A stretch of DNA of 64,000 nt from Thermohahella caldifontis (GCF_041153465.1 NZ_CP154858.1:1674001-1738000); one strand, 5' to 3'. Positions 8,783 through 17,913 are shown, counted from the stretch's first letter. Notes: generated by a model from the sequence alone, not told the origin. Numbers and translations: made by a program.

Positions 8783-10269
8783 AGTACACCCCCTCCACTG
8801 ATCAGCCGCGTGGCCTGATCAAACCAGCGGGCCAGCATGTCCGGGATGGCCAACCCCAGAAAAAGCACCAGAGCCAGATGCACAAACACCGGTATCATGT
8901 TGGCCCGAACCGGCTTCTGTCCTTCCGGTATCTCACCAAACACCATCGGCTGCACCTGCCGGAACAGGCCGGCAAAGGCCACGCCCAGACCGGCGAGCAG
9001 CATGACGGACAGCCAGGGCCAGTGCTCCAGGGTCGCGGAGAGGAGCAGGAACTCGCTGGTGAACACGCCAAATGGCGGTACACCGGCAATGGCTGCGGTG
9101 GCAATCAGCAAGCCACCGCCCACCAGCGGCTGAGTGTTGTACAGCCCCCGGATCCTTTCGATGGCCTGGGTACCCGCGATCTGGGTCGCGTGGCCGACGG
9201 TCACAAAGATGGCAGACTTGGTCAGGCTGTGGACCGCCATATGCAGCAGTCCGGCAAAGGTGGCCAACGGCCCGCCCATGCCAAAGGCAAAGGTAATCAG
9301 CCCCATGTGTTCGATGGATGAATAGCTGAACAGACGCTTGATGTCACTCTGCTTGTGCAGAAACAGGCCTGCCACGATGAAGGAGACCAGACCGAAGCCC
9401 ATCATCAGCTTGCCGGGCATGTGCAGCCAGTAGCCTTCCGCGGGCATGCCGATGGCGGCATCCGCCAGCATCTTGACCCGGACAACTGCATACAGGGCCA
9501 CGTTCAGCAAGAGGCCGGAAAGCACGGCAGAAATGGGAGTCGGGCCCTCCGAGTGGGCATCGGGCAGCCAGTTGTGCAAGGGAACCAAGCCCACCTTGGT
9601 CCCGTATCCCACCAGCACGAAGACAAAGGCGATGGACAGGATCACCGGCTCCAGACCGGCAGCCTGAGCATCCAGGCTCGACCACAACAAGGCATCGTCG
9701 GCACTGAGATTGAGCTGCGTCGCCGCAAAATAGATCAACACCGTGCCGAACAGTGCCTGAGCAATGCCCACACCACAGAGCACAAAGTATTTCCAGGCAG
9801 CCTCAATGGATCTGGGCGTGCGGTAGAAACTGACCAGCAGCACAGTACCCAGGGTCGCCCCCTCGAGCGCAACCCACAGGATACCCAGGTTGTTGGTGGA
9901 CAGCGCCAGCAGCATGGATCCCAGAAAGCCTTGGAAACTGGCATAGTAAAGGCGCATGCGACCATCCGGAATCTGGCGCTTTTCCCGCTCGTGACGCATG
10001 TAGGGGCCGGAAAACAGCGCCGTGGTCAAACCGACAAAGGCGGTGAGCACGATCAGATAGACATTGAATGCATCCACATAGAACTGATGATTGGCCGAAA
10101 GCTGCGGACCTTCATCAAAGACCTGATGCGCCATCATGAGCGTGCCCGCAAAGGTCACCGCCGAGACCAGCATGTTCAGCCAGTCTGCCAGACGCGCCCT
10201 GCTGCCCAGCCAGGCCAGCAACAGTGCACCACCAAAGGTGGTCCATAAAGCCAGGTACAATGCCGTCAT
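8779..10269 (-). CDS. hyfF: HyfF-like proton-pumping antiporter-type subunit (NuoN/M homologue)
   Basis: This membrane protein of 496 residues has about 14 hydrophobic segments. It carries the conserved antiporter-subunit block LVPLHNWLPDAHSEGPTP followed by SAVLSGLLLNVALYAVVR, plus a further KRLFSYSSIEHMG motif (transport helix region). These are typical of the Mrp-antiporter/complex I pump subunits. It should translocate H+ or Na+ within the Hyf-like complex. ATG overlaps the hyfE stop (ATGA), and its stop overlaps hyfG, so translation is tightly coupled. Confidence 0.9.
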   Translation of the reverse strand: MTALYLALWTTFGGALLLAWLGSRARLADWLNMLVSAVTFAGTLMMAHQVFDEGPQLSANHQFYVDAFNVYLIVLTAFVGLTTALFSGPYMRHEREKRQIPDGRMRLYYASFQGFLGSMLLALSTNNLGILWVALEGATLGTVLLVSFYRTPRSIEAAWKYFVLCGVGIAQALFGTVLIYFAATQLNLSADDALLWSSLDAQAAGLEPVILSIAFVFVLVGYGTKVGLVPLHNWLPDAHSEGPTPISAVLSGLLLNVALYAVVRVKMLADAAIGMPAEGYWLHMPGKLMMGFGLVSFIVAGLFLHKQSDIKRLFSYSSIEHMGLITFAFGMGGPLATFAGLLHMAVHSLTKSAIFVTVGHATQIAGTQAIERIRGLYNTQPLVGGGLLIATAAIAGVPPFGVFTSEFLLLSATLEHWPWLSVMLLAGLGVAFAGLFRQVQPMVFGEIPEGQKPVRANMIPVFVHLALVLFLGLAIPDMLARWFDQATRLISGGGVL

Positions 10270-10943
10270 GAATCCACCTCTGACAACTGATTCAGGTGAT
10301 CCACATCGAAGGAATCGAAGCTTTCCTTCATCTGGAAGAAGAACACGCCAAAGATGATTGCGGCCACCAGCACGTCAAAGGCCACCCCCAGCTCCACGAT
10401 CAGCGGCATGCCCTTGGTTGCCGAGACCGCAGCGAGGAACAGGCCGTTTTCAATGGCCATGAACCCGATGACCTGCGAAATGGCTTTCGAGCGGGTGATC
10501 AGCACCAGGAAGCCGAGCATGACCGTGGTCATGCTGATGGCCACGATGGGCTGGGTGATGCCTTCGATATAGCGCTCGATGGGCAAGGCAATGTAGTAAC
10601 AGAAGATGGCAATGGCACCCCCCGCCAGCATGACCAGGCTGGGCGAATACATGATGTCGGCCGCACGCTGGATATGGAACTTGCGCGCAATCCGGTGCAG
10701 CAGCCAGGGAATGAAGATCACCTTGAGCACCAGTGTCAGCAGGGCCGAATACATGAGATGCAGTTCCTTCTCTTCGATGGCCACCAGCCCGGTAATCAGC
10801 ACGATCAGCACACTCTGTGCGGAAAAGGTATGAATGGTGGAGATCACCCGGGATTGTGACAACAGCAGGAACGACATGAACATGACCAGCGCCGCGGCGG
10901 TCAGAATCGCCTGCTCGAACAGGTCAAGCTGTGCAAGACTCAT
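10266..10943 (-). CDS. hyfE: HyfE-like membrane subunit (NuoK-like)
   Basis: This hydrophobic protein of 225 residues starts MSLAQLDLFEQAILTAAALV and has six or seven predicted membrane spans. Its size and position between the HyfC- and HyfF-like genes match HyfE, whose C-terminal part is related to complex I NuoK. A conserved membrane glutamate lies in MAIENGLFL, as in NuoK-type subunits. It ends with a charged tail (SFDSFDVDHLNQLSEVDS). The one-base gap from hyfC and the overlap with hyfF show one operon. Confidence 0.88.
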   Translation of the reverse strand: MSLAQLDLFEQAILTAAALVMFMSFLLLSQSRVISTIHTFSAQSVLIVLITGLVAIEEKELHLMYSALLTLVLKVIFIPWLLHRIARKFHIQRAADIMYSPSLVMLAGGAIAIFCYYIALPIERYIEGITQPIVAISMTTVMLGFLVLITRSKAISQVIGFMAIENGLFLAAVSATKGMPLIVELGVAFDVLVAAIIFGVFFFQMKESFDSFDVDHLNQLSEVDS

Positions 10944-10944
10944 G

Positions 10945-11907
10945 TCAGGCCACCTCCAGCAGTATGTGGCTGAACATGCCCATGAAGGCGAGCATGAAGG
11001 CCAGAATCAGAAATACGGGCACCCGGAACAGACGCATCTTCGCCAGTACGGTTTCCACCACCGCCAGACCGGCCCCCATGAACGCCAGCTTGATCAGCAC
11101 CCCTGCCAGCGCAGAAAGCAGATCGAGAGGCGTCTCGCTGGCAGCCAGACCAAACGGAAAGAATATGTTCACGATCAGCAGCCCGTACAGCATCAGCTTG
11201 ATCTGCGCCGCCCACTCCACCATGGCCAGGTAGCGGCCACTGTATTCAAGGATCATGGCCTCGTGGATCATGGTCAGCTCCAGGTGGGTGGCCGGATTGT
11301 CCACCGGAATCCGTCCGTTTTCCGCCAGCCCGACCAGCAACAGTGCCGCCAGGATGAATACGAGAGAAGGCCTGAGCACCAATCCGGCGCTCTGGAGGGT
11401 TTCCATGACGATGGAAAGGTTGGTGGAGGAAGCCACCATGGCCAGAGTGAACACCACCAGCAACATGGCCGGTTCTGCAAAGGCGGAAAAATTGGCCTCG
11501 CGACTGGAACCCATGCCACCGAATGCCGTCCCCACATCCATGCCGGCCAGTACCAGAAAGAACTTGGCCAGCGCAAAGTAGCCCACCAGCACGATCAGAT
11601 CCACGACCGCCGTCGTGGGCAGGTGCGTGGTCACAAAGGGTACCGCCGACGCCGCCAGCAAGGAGGCCCCCATCAGCATGTAGGGCGCCATGCGGAAGAT
11701 AACCGAAGCGTTTTCAGCCAGCAGGGGCCGCTTGCGGAAAAGCTTGTTCAGCCCCCGGTACGGCTGCAGCAGGCCGGGCGCACGCCGGTTCTGCAGATGA
11801 CACTTCATCCACTTGATCCAGCCACTGTACAGGGGTGCCAGCGCAACCACCGCCAGTGTCTGCAACAGGGCCAGCGCCCAGCCCGTCAGATCCCACTGTT
11901 GATCCAT
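10945..11907 (-). CDS. hyfC: HyfC-like membrane anchor subunit (NuoH homologue)
   Basis: This protein of 320 residues is homologous to HyfC/HycD and complex I NuoH, the subunit that links the peripheral arm to the pumps. Supporting motifs are the amphipathic block RRAPGLLQPYRGLNKLFRK, ENASVIFRMAPY, and the acidic loop GSSREANFSAFAEPA with its conserved glutamates. ATG at 11905-11907 (MDQQWDL) was preferred to upstream in-frame codons because it matches family N-termini. It overlaps the end of hyfB by 22 bases. Confidence 0.9.
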   Translation of the reverse strand: MDQQWDLTGWALALLQTLAVVALAPLYSGWIKWMKCHLQNRRAPGLLQPYRGLNKLFRKRPLLAENASVIFRMAPYMLMGASLLAASAVPFVTTHLPTTAVVDLIVLVGYFALAKFFLVLAGMDVGTAFGGMGSSREANFSAFAEPAMLLVVFTLAMVASSTNLSIVMETLQSAGLVLRPSLVFILAALLLVGLAENGRIPVDNPATHLELTMIHEAMILEYSGRYLAMVEWAAQIKLMLYGLLIVNIFFPFGLAASETPLDLLSALAGVLIKLAFMGAGLAVVETVLAKMRLFRVPVFLILAFMLAFMGMFSHILLEVA

Positions 11908-13913
11908 AGCAATACCACCAGCGTCATGAAGGAATAGGCCAGATAATGCCGGACACGTCCGGTCTGCATGCGGGAGACCAGCCGTGCGGAACGATTGATC
12001 AACCGTGCGATGGGCAGGTACAGTGCCCACCAGATCCAGTCCTGTGTCGCAGCCTGAAACTGCAGGCGTCGTGGCAGCAGCGCCGGGTGAACGGAAGGCT
12101 CTTCCGTCAGGGTCTCCTGCTCCTGCCAGAAGCCTTGCAGGATACGTTGCAGAGGCATGCTGTAGGCATAACCGCTGTACTGGGTTCGCGCCGTTTCACC
12201 GCCGAAACCACAGCCCCACGCCGGCACTCGCGGGTGCGCGGCATCCCCGTAGCGACGCCGGAGCACCAGCCAGGCGACCCACCAGACACCGATGGACAGC
12301 GACACACCGAGAAACACCAGGGGCGCACTGTAACTGGCAACACGGGGTGAAACCGGCGTGATCCACAACCACCCGTGCCCCATGATCTGCGGCAGGGCAC
12401 CGTCGAACAGCTGGCCCGGCACTTCGGTCAGTGCTCGCAACAGATATTGCGGCTGCACGCCAATCACCACGCACAGCCCGGTGATGAGCGCAAAACTCAC
12501 GATCATGGGTACCGGAGCCGGCTTGCTGCGCCGTGCCTGCCGATGACGGGGGCGGCCGAGAAAGGCGACCCCGAAGAGCTTGGTGAAGGTGACAATGGAG
12601 ATGGCGCTGGTCAGAATGATCAGTGCCGCACTCAGGGGAATGATGGAACGGAGAATGCCGCTTTCCAGATGTATGGACTGCAGCGCTGCCTGCAGGGTCA
12701 GCCACTCACTGACAAAGCCGTTCATGGGCGGGAGTGCGGTGATGGCCACAATGCCGAGCAGAAAAAATGCACCCGTCCAGGGCATCAGCCGGAGCAAACC
12801 GCCCATCCGCTCGATGCTGGACTGGCGGCTCATCTGCATCACGGCACCGGCGCCGAGAAACAGCAGGCTCTTGTACAGGGCGTGATTGACGGCATGCGCC
12901 AAGGCCGCCACAAACGCCAGGGTGGCATAAAGCGTCTGATCCTCTGCCAAGAAGATGAGACTCATGCCAATGGCAAAGAAAATGATGCCGATGTTCTCGA
13001 TGGAACTGTAGGCCAGCAGCCGCTTGATTTCCGACTGCACGGTTGCGTGGAGAATACCGTACAGGGCAGTGACGGCGCCCAGTATCATCACGGTGACGCC
13101 CCAGCCCGCCTGAATATCGCCCTGAAGGTCCAGCACCACACGCAGGAAGCCATAGACCGCCACCTTGAGCATGACGCCGGACATCAGCGCTGACACATAG
13201 GACGGCGCCACGGGATGGGCTTCCGGCAACCAGACGTGAACGGGCACCAGACCCGCCTTCATTCCGAAGCCGAGCAATGCCAGCAGGAATGCCACGGTTG
13301 CCCAGCCGGCAGACAGATCCACTGACCGGGCCGCGTCAAAGGTGAAACTGTGGGCATGCGCCGCAAAGACGGCAAAGGACAACAGGATGGCAATGGCACC
13401 CACATGCGCCATGAGCATGTAAAGGAAACCGGCCCGGCGGTTGGCGCTGTCTTCATGATGATGGCAGACCAGGAAGAAACTGGAAACGGACATCAGTTCC
13501 CAGGCGATCATGAAGGAAAAGGCATCATTGGCCCAGGTGACCCAGTGCATGCCCAGGATAAAGGTTGCACTGAAGAACAGGAGCGGCCGCTTGGACTTCC
13601 CGTGCCCGTCATGGCGCAGATAGGCGGGCACATAGGGTGCAGACAGCACCACCACCGTACAGATGATCAGGGAAAATAACGCAGACAGCGCATCGACTCT
13701 GAATTGCCACTTGAGCCAGGGTAGCCCGAAGGCGCTGGCCCAGGTCAGAGGCGTGTCACCGAGTAGGGCGGGCGCAACCGTCACTGCGCCGGTGATGCCC
13801 GCCAGCGCCCACAGGGCGGGGCACACACGCCGGATCCATGCGTGCGGTAACACCACCGCAGCGACCGCGGCCAACAGAAGAAAAAGCACACTAGCCAGGA
13901 GCCCGTCAGGCAT
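11886..13913 (-). CDS. hyfB: HyfB-like antiporter-type subunit (NuoL homologue)
   Basis: This protein of 675 residues with about 16 membrane spans is homologous to HyfB/HycC and NuoL. It has the pump block LVPVHVWLPEAHPVAPSYVS and the helix motif KRLLAYSSIENIGII. A C-terminal extension with more hydrophobic segments is typical of HyfB. The first gene of the operon, it starts at ATG 13911-13913, five bases after a strong GGAGG. An in-frame GTG at 13917-13919 directly abuts that ribosome site and is less likely. A sigma70-type promoter lies 40 bases upstream. The complex thus has two antiporter-like pumps, HyfB and HyfF. Confidence 0.9.
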   Translation of the reverse strand: MPDGLLASVLFLLLAAVAAVVLPHAWIRRVCPALWALAGITGAVTVAPALLGDTPLTWASAFGLPWLKWQFRVDALSALFSLIICTVVVLSAPYVPAYLRHDGHGKSKRPLLFFSATFILGMHWVTWANDAFSFMIAWELMSVSSFFLVCHHHEDSANRRAGFLYMLMAHVGAIAILLSFAVFAAHAHSFTFDAARSVDLSAGWATVAFLLALLGFGMKAGLVPVHVWLPEAHPVAPSYVSALMSGVMLKVAVYGFLRVVLDLQGDIQAGWGVTVMILGAVTALYGILHATVQSEIKRLLAYSSIENIGIIFFAIGMSLIFLAEDQTLYATLAFVAALAHAVNHALYKSLLFLGAGAVMQMSRQSSIERMGGLLRLMPWTGAFFLLGIVAITALPPMNGFVSEWLTLQAALQSIHLESGILRSIIPLSAALIILTSAISIVTFTKLFGVAFLGRPRHRQARRSKPAPVPMIVSFALITGLCVVIGVQPQYLLRALTEVPGQLFDGALPQIMGHGWLWITPVSPRVASYSAPLVFLGVSLSIGVWWVAWLVLRRRYGDAAHPRVPAWGCGFGGETARTQYSGYAYSMPLQRILQGFWQEQETLTEEPSVHPALLPRRLQFQAATQDWIWWALYLPIARLINRSARLVSRMQTGRVRHYLAYSFMTLVVLLWINSGI

Positions 13914-13952
13914 TGCCACCTCCGATGAGTCAGACTACCCGTCAGAGGCGCT

Positions 13953-13981
13953 ACTATACGCTTCGGCCACCCGGCTTTCAA
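13953..13981 (-). promoter_or_regulatory. Sigma70-type promoter for the hyf-like operon
   Basis: On the minus strand TTGAAA (13976-13981) and TATAGT (13953-13958) are separated by exactly 17 bases. Transcription would start near 13946, about 33 bases before the hyfB ATG. This suggests constitutive rather than sigma54/FhlA-driven expression; no sigma54 site was seen here. Confidence 0.7.
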
Positions 13982-14026
13982 TTTCGATTTTACCGAAACA
14001 TCACAAGCGCAATGTTGTAACAAGGT

Positions 14027-14992
14027 TCACGAGGCCGCGACCGGGTGCAGCGTGGTCCGGTTCCGGCCATTCTCCTTCGAATGGTACAAAGCCTGATCAG
14101 CCGCCTCAATCCAGGCCGTCCGGTTTGCCATGTTCTGATCCACCTGTGCCAGCCCGAGACTGATGGTAAAGCGGATGTCCTGCCCGCCATGAGTGACAAC
14201 CTCTTCCATGACGCGCTGACGCAGCCGCTCGGCAAAAATCACGCCTTTCTCTCCCGGTGTATCCGCCAGGATGACCCCAAACTCCTCGCCGCCATAGCGC
14301 CCGCCCACATCCGTGGCACGCATGGTGTCCTTGAGTATGGCCGAAACCCGCCGGATGACCTCATCCCCCGCCTGATGCCCGTAGGTGTCATTGACCTTCT
14401 TGAAGTGATCGATATCGAACATCACCAGCGTTGAGGGCATTTGCGTGCGCTTGTAGCGCAGGAATTCCCGTTCGAGCAGTTCTTCCCAGTAACCCCGGTT
14501 GAAGAGCCCCGTCAGCCTGTCGGTACGGCTGAGCTGTGCGAGCCTGGCATTCGCGGATTCCAGTTGCTTGCGGTGGCTGGCCACATCCGTCACGTCATAA
14601 ACGAGCACGGAAACAAAGTCCACGTCACCGGTAGCCGAAACCAGGGGCGAGATGGTCACGTTCTGATACATGAACTCTTCGGTGCCGGTGATGGGCCGGT
14701 AATTCCTGAACCGAAAGAGGTAGGGACGCTGTTCCCACACCGTGAACGTTCGATTTTTTAAAAGGAACACGGAGCGGGTTTTTTGCCTGAACCAGTCTTC
14801 CGGCACCTCGGGAAAAAGCTCGAACAGCAGCCTGTCACGGGCTTCGAAAGAAGGAATGCCGCTGTGATTTTCCATGAAGCTGTTCCAGACCTGCACCCTG
14901 TATTCGCGGTCAAGCACCAGCAGCCCCACATCCACTGTCTGGAGCATGTCCATGAGCCAGTGGAATTCTTTCAGTTCCATCGCATTACTCAT
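14027..14992 (-). CDS. PAS domain diguanylate cyclase
   Basis: This protein of 321 residues has an N-terminal PAS-like sensor (about 10-140; begins with LLVLDREYRVQVWN). A short coiled linker leads to a GGDEF domain (about 155-315). The active-site loop reads RYGGEEFGVIL (GGEEF, catalytically competent). The product-inhibition I-site RATD lies five residues before it. It should make c-di-GMP from two GTP. No membrane segment is seen, so it is cytoplasmic. It lies nine bases after the receiver-CheX gene, which suggests co-transcription. Confidence 0.92.
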   Translation of the reverse strand: MSNAMELKEFHWLMDMLQTVDVGLLVLDREYRVQVWNSFMENHSGIPSFEARDRLLFELFPEVPEDWFRQKTRSVFLLKNRTFTVWEQRPYLFRFRNYRPITGTEEFMYQNVTISPLVSATGDVDFVSVLVYDVTDVASHRKQLESANARLAQLSRTDRLTGLFNRGYWEELLEREFLRYKRTQMPSTLVMFDIDHFKKVNDTYGHQAGDEVIRRVSAILKDTMRATDVGGRYGGEEFGVILADTPGEKGVIFAERLRQRVMEEVVTHGGQDIRFTISLGLAQVDQNMANRTAWIEAADQALYHSKENGRNRTTLHPVAAS

Positions 14993-15001
14993 GTCCGGCT
15001 C

Positions 15002-16009
15002 CTACATCAAATAAGCAATCTTCTTGCGCAATATCGGCAAGGAATCTTCGGTAAAGAGCAGCAGGAGATCACAGGCAACATTGCACCCCTCAAGGCTGTA
15101 GCAGATTTCGATGGTCAGGGTTTGCTTCCAGCGCCAGGTCTTGTTCTTCAGCAACTCGCCGATATCCACGTGCTGCCCCAGAACGACCGGGTGCCCCTGG
15201 GAAAAGTCCACATCCAGCTGTTCGGCAATACCCTTGATGCAGGCGCCGATCAGAATGGAGGCAACGTCCATGAGCAGCTCCATCTCCACCTGCTCATTGA
15301 CCTCCCCCTGATACTGCATCAGGCGGGCCATGTCCTCGAAGCTGGAGTCATGAAACAGCAGCAGGGCCTCGCCACTGATGCCCGCGCCAATGAAGCCCTG
15401 GCAGACCGCGGAATAGGTGTCCCTGTCCTCCGCGGCCTGAAGGGCCATCTGGAGCTCGGTCACCTCCAGCAGGTTCACTCGCGGGATGGGCAGCACCACG
15501 AACACATCCAGCAGCCGTGCCAGCAGGTCGGCCGCCTGCCCCATTGCAACGTTGGCAATCTCCTGATACACCTCCAGTTCCGATACCGGCTGCTCAATCG
15601 CCTCTGCCACGGCCTGCGATACCGGCTCGGGTACCGGTTCCGGATCAAAGAGGCCGAACTGTCGCAGTATGGTCTCCAGCTTTTCCGGCGCAATGGGCTT
15701 CTTGATGAACTCCATCGCCCCCATTTTCATGACCCGCGCCCGGGCATCCGGCTGAATATCACCCGAGACCACAATGACGACGGTCGGCAGCTCCTGCCTG
15801 TGAATTTCCTCCAGTACCTGATAGCCATCCATCTCGGGCATGTTCAGGTCCAGGAAAAGAATATCCCCCTTGCCCTGCCGGATAAGCTCCAGGGCTTCAT
15901 GGCCATTCGTGGCAAAGCTGACCTCCACGTCCCAGTCCTTGGGCAGGGATTTGGCCATCTGCTTGCGGGCCACGGAGGAATCGTCGCAGATCAGAACAGG
16001 TGTTGTCAT
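15002..16009 (-). CDS. Response regulator fused to CheX/CheC-like phosphatase domain
   Basis: This protein has 335 residues from ATG 16007-16009. Residues 1-120 form a receiver domain with acidic pair CDD (9-10), phospho-acceptor D in LFLDLNMPEMDG, VVSGD, and lysine in FIKKP. Residues about 155-330 resemble CheC/CheX. One ExxN motif is intact (QEIANVAMG); a second copy is degraded (MDVASILIG). CheX-type proteins dephosphorylate response regulators, often CheY. The downstream diguanylate cyclase suggests that this pair ties a phosphorelay to c-di-GMP. The partner kinase is not in the window. Confidence 0.8.
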   Translation of the reverse strand: MTTPVLICDDSSVARKQMAKSLPKDWDVEVSFATNGHEALELIRQGKGDILFLDLNMPEMDGYQVLEEIHRQELPTVVIVVSGDIQPDARARVMKMGAMEFIKKPIAPEKLETILRQFGLFDPEPVPEPVSQAVAEAIEQPVSELEVYQEIANVAMGQAADLLARLLDVFVVLPIPRVNLLEVTELQMALQAAEDRDTYSAVCQGFIGAGISGEALLLFHDSSFEDMARLMQYQGEVNEQVEMELLMDVASILIGACIKGIAEQLDVDFSQGHPVVLGQHVDIGELLKNKTWRWKQTLTIEICYSLEGCNVACDLLLLFTEDSLPILRKKIAYLM

Positions 16010-16074
16010 GTCGGCTCGCTTGAACTCGGTTATCACAAGTAAAGTGCATGACCGGGGATTTCGCAAACCGCTCA

Positions 16075-16102
16075 TTGGGACAAACGCAGGTTCTGCTATA
16101 CT
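16075..16102 (+). promoter_or_regulatory. Candidate sigma70 promoter for tcdA
   Basis: TTGGGA (16075-16080) and a good -10 TATACT (16097-16102) are 16 bases apart, ending 30 bases before the tcdA ATG. The -35 match is only moderate. Confidence 0.5.
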
Positions 16103-16132
16103 GGCGCCCCCGGATGACAGTGATATTCAGGC

Positions 16133-16921
16133 ATGACAGCATTTTCCGAACGATTTGGCGGCATTGCCCGCCTCTATGGTGAGCCAGCGCTCACACGCTT
16201 TGCCCGGTCGCATGTTTGCATCGTCGGACTGGGGGGCGTCGGCTCATGGGCTGCCGAGGCGCTGGCCCGCACCGGGATCGGCCGGCTGACACTGGTGGAC
16301 ATGGATGACATCTGCATCACCAACACCAACCGCCAGATTCACACACTGGAAGGTACGGTGGGCCAGCTGAAGGCCGAAGCGCTCAGGGCACGCTTGCTGG
16401 CCATCAATCCCGCACTGGAATGTACGGCGGATGTCCGTTTCGTGACGCCCGGTAACGTGGGCGAGGTTCTGGGCGGGAATTTTGATGTCGTTCTGGATGC
16501 CATCGACAGCGTCAAGAGCAAGGTGGCCCTGCTGGCCTGGTGTCGTCGCAACAAGCAGCCGGTCATCACCACCGGGGGTGCCGGTGGCCTCACCGACCCC
16601 ACACGCATCCGGGTGGTCGACCTGAGCCGGACCTATCACGACCCCCTGCTGGCCAAGACCCGCAAGCTCCTGCGACAGCATCATGGGTTCCCCGACAACC
16701 CGAAGCGCCGTTTCGGTATCGAGGCGGTATTCTCGGAAGAGCAGCCGCGCTATCCGGATGGTCAGGGCGGTGTATGTCAGGCCAAACCGGCACCGGGAGA
16801 GTCCACCCGGCTGGACTGTGCCAGCGGCTATGGTGCCTGCACCATGGTGACGGGCTCGTTCGGCTTTGTCGCCGCCGCACGGGTGGCCGGGCGTCTGGCA
16901 CAGCAGGCGGATCCGGCCTGA
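16133..16921 (+). CDS. tcdA: tRNA threonylcarbamoyladenosine dehydratase
   Basis: This 262-residue E1-like enzyme begins with the family block RFGGIARLYGEPALTRF. The Rossmann nucleotide loop VGLGGVGSWAAEAL (about 32-45) and DMDDICITNTNRQ follow. The catalytic-cysteine region near CASGYGACTMVTGSFG completes the TcdA/CsdL pattern. The enzyme uses ATP to cyclise the t6A base at position 37 of ANN-decoding tRNAs to ct6A. No csdA/csdE sulfur-transfer genes lie next to it. It stands alone on the plus strand. Confidence 0.93.
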   Translation: MTAFSERFGGIARLYGEPALTRFARSHVCIVGLGGVGSWAAEALARTGIGRLTLVDMDDICITNTNRQIHTLEGTVGQLKAEALRARLLAINPALECTADVRFVTPGNVGEVLGGNFDVVLDAIDSVKSKVALLAWCRRNKQPVITTGGAGGLTDPTRIRVVDLSRTYHDPLLAKTRKLLRQHHGFPDNPKRRFGIEAVFSEEQPRYPDGQGGVCQAKPAPGESTRLDCASGYGACTMVTGSFGFVAAARVAGRLAQQADPA

Positions 16922-16965
16922 CACCCTGACAGAGGCAATCGGGCGATTTGTGGCGACCTGTTAAT

Positions 16966-16994
16966 TTGCACATACGCCGGCCGGGGACTATAAA
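16966..16994 (+). promoter_or_regulatory. Sigma70 promoter for the solute-binding protein gene
   Basis: TTGCAC (16966-16971), a 17-base spacer and TATAAA (16989-16994) give a near-consensus promoter. The mRNA start would be about 23 bases before the ATG at 17024. Confidence 0.7.
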
Positions 16995-17023
16995 GGAAGT
17001 AGCTGATCAGACAGGCCGGGTCC

Positions 17024-17806
17024 ATGCCCCTCCGTATTCTCATTCAGATGTTGCTGCTTGCTGCCGGCATGGCCGGTGCCCGGATCGTCTTCGCCGGGCC
17101 GGTGGTCACCATCGCAACGGGGGAATACCAGCCCTGGACCTCCGAACACCTGCCCCACGGCGGCTTCATCAACCATGTGGTCACGGAAGCCTTCCGTGCT
17201 CAGGGTATCGAAACCCGTTTTGTCTACCTGCCCTGGAAGCGGACGCTGGAAGATACACGCCAGGGCGTTTACGACGCCACATCCTATTGGTATTACAAGG
17301 CGGAACGCGAGCAGGACTTTATCCACAGCCCGCCCGTCAATCATGAGCGAATTGTCTTCTTTGGCCGCAAGGGCCGGGTTCCGGAGCGCTGGTCCACACT
17401 GGCCGAACTGGCCGGATTGCGGATCGGTGCCACACGCGGTTTCACGTATTCCGACGAATTCTGGCGCCTGGCAGGTGCCGGCCTGCTGAATGTGGAACAG
17501 GTCCGCTCGGATGAACTCAACATGCGCAAGCTGATCGCCGGACGCATCGACCTCTTTCCGGTAGGGGAACAATCCGGCTGGCACATCCTGATGCACGATT
17601 TTTCCGAGAAGGATCGCAACGGCCTCTTCACCCTGCAGCCTCCCCTTGCGGAGGTGGATGGCTATATTCTGTTTTCCCGCAAGCGGCCGGAGGTCGGGCG
17701 CTGGGTCGCTGCCTTCAGGACAGGACTGCAGTCACTTGAAAAAAGTGGGCGTCTGGCGCAAATGCGTCAGGATCTGGTGGAAGGCCGATACAGTACCGGG
17801 CCATAA
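17024..17806 (+). CDS. Orphan family 3 periplasmic solute-binding protein
   Basis: This protein of 260 residues has a signal peptide (MPLRILIQMLLLAAGMAGAR, cleavage after about VFA). The mature part resembles SBP_bac_3 proteins, with an early beta strand VVTIATGEYQPW, the hinge region GLRIGATRGFTYSD, and DLFPVGEQSGW. Such proteins bind polar amino acids or similar ligands, but no permease or ATPase is adjacent. The block YLPWKRTLEDTRQGVYDA is typical of stand-alone relatives of unknown ligand. It has its own promoter and ends near the malate synthase terminator. It may feed another transporter or act as a sensor. Confidence 0.78.
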   Translation: MPLRILIQMLLLAAGMAGARIVFAGPVVTIATGEYQPWTSEHLPHGGFINHVVTEAFRAQGIETRFVYLPWKRTLEDTRQGVYDATSYWYYKAEREQDFIHSPPVNHERIVFFGRKGRVPERWSTLAELAGLRIGATRGFTYSDEFWRLAGAGLLNVEQVRSDELNMRKLIAGRIDLFPVGEQSGWHILMHDFSEKDRNGLFTLQPPLAEVDGYILFSRKRPEVGRWVAAFRTGLQSLEKSGRLAQMRQDLVEGRYSTGP

Positions 17807-17821
17807 CGCGGCCGGCTCAAT

Positions 17822-17851
17822 AAAAATGACCGCGGCTCATGCCACGGTCAT
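17822..17851 (-). terminator. Terminator after malate synthase
   Basis: ATGACCG (17826-17832) pairs with CGGTCAT (17845-17851). On the minus strand the stem is followed by TTTTTA, which suits glcB. It lies 62 bases beyond the glcB stop. Confidence 0.6.
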
Positions 17852-17913
17852 CTTCGGGATCCCGGAGGTCGCCATCATGCTTCCCCCGGAGTATGGCTTG
17901 CTTGCTCAGCGCT

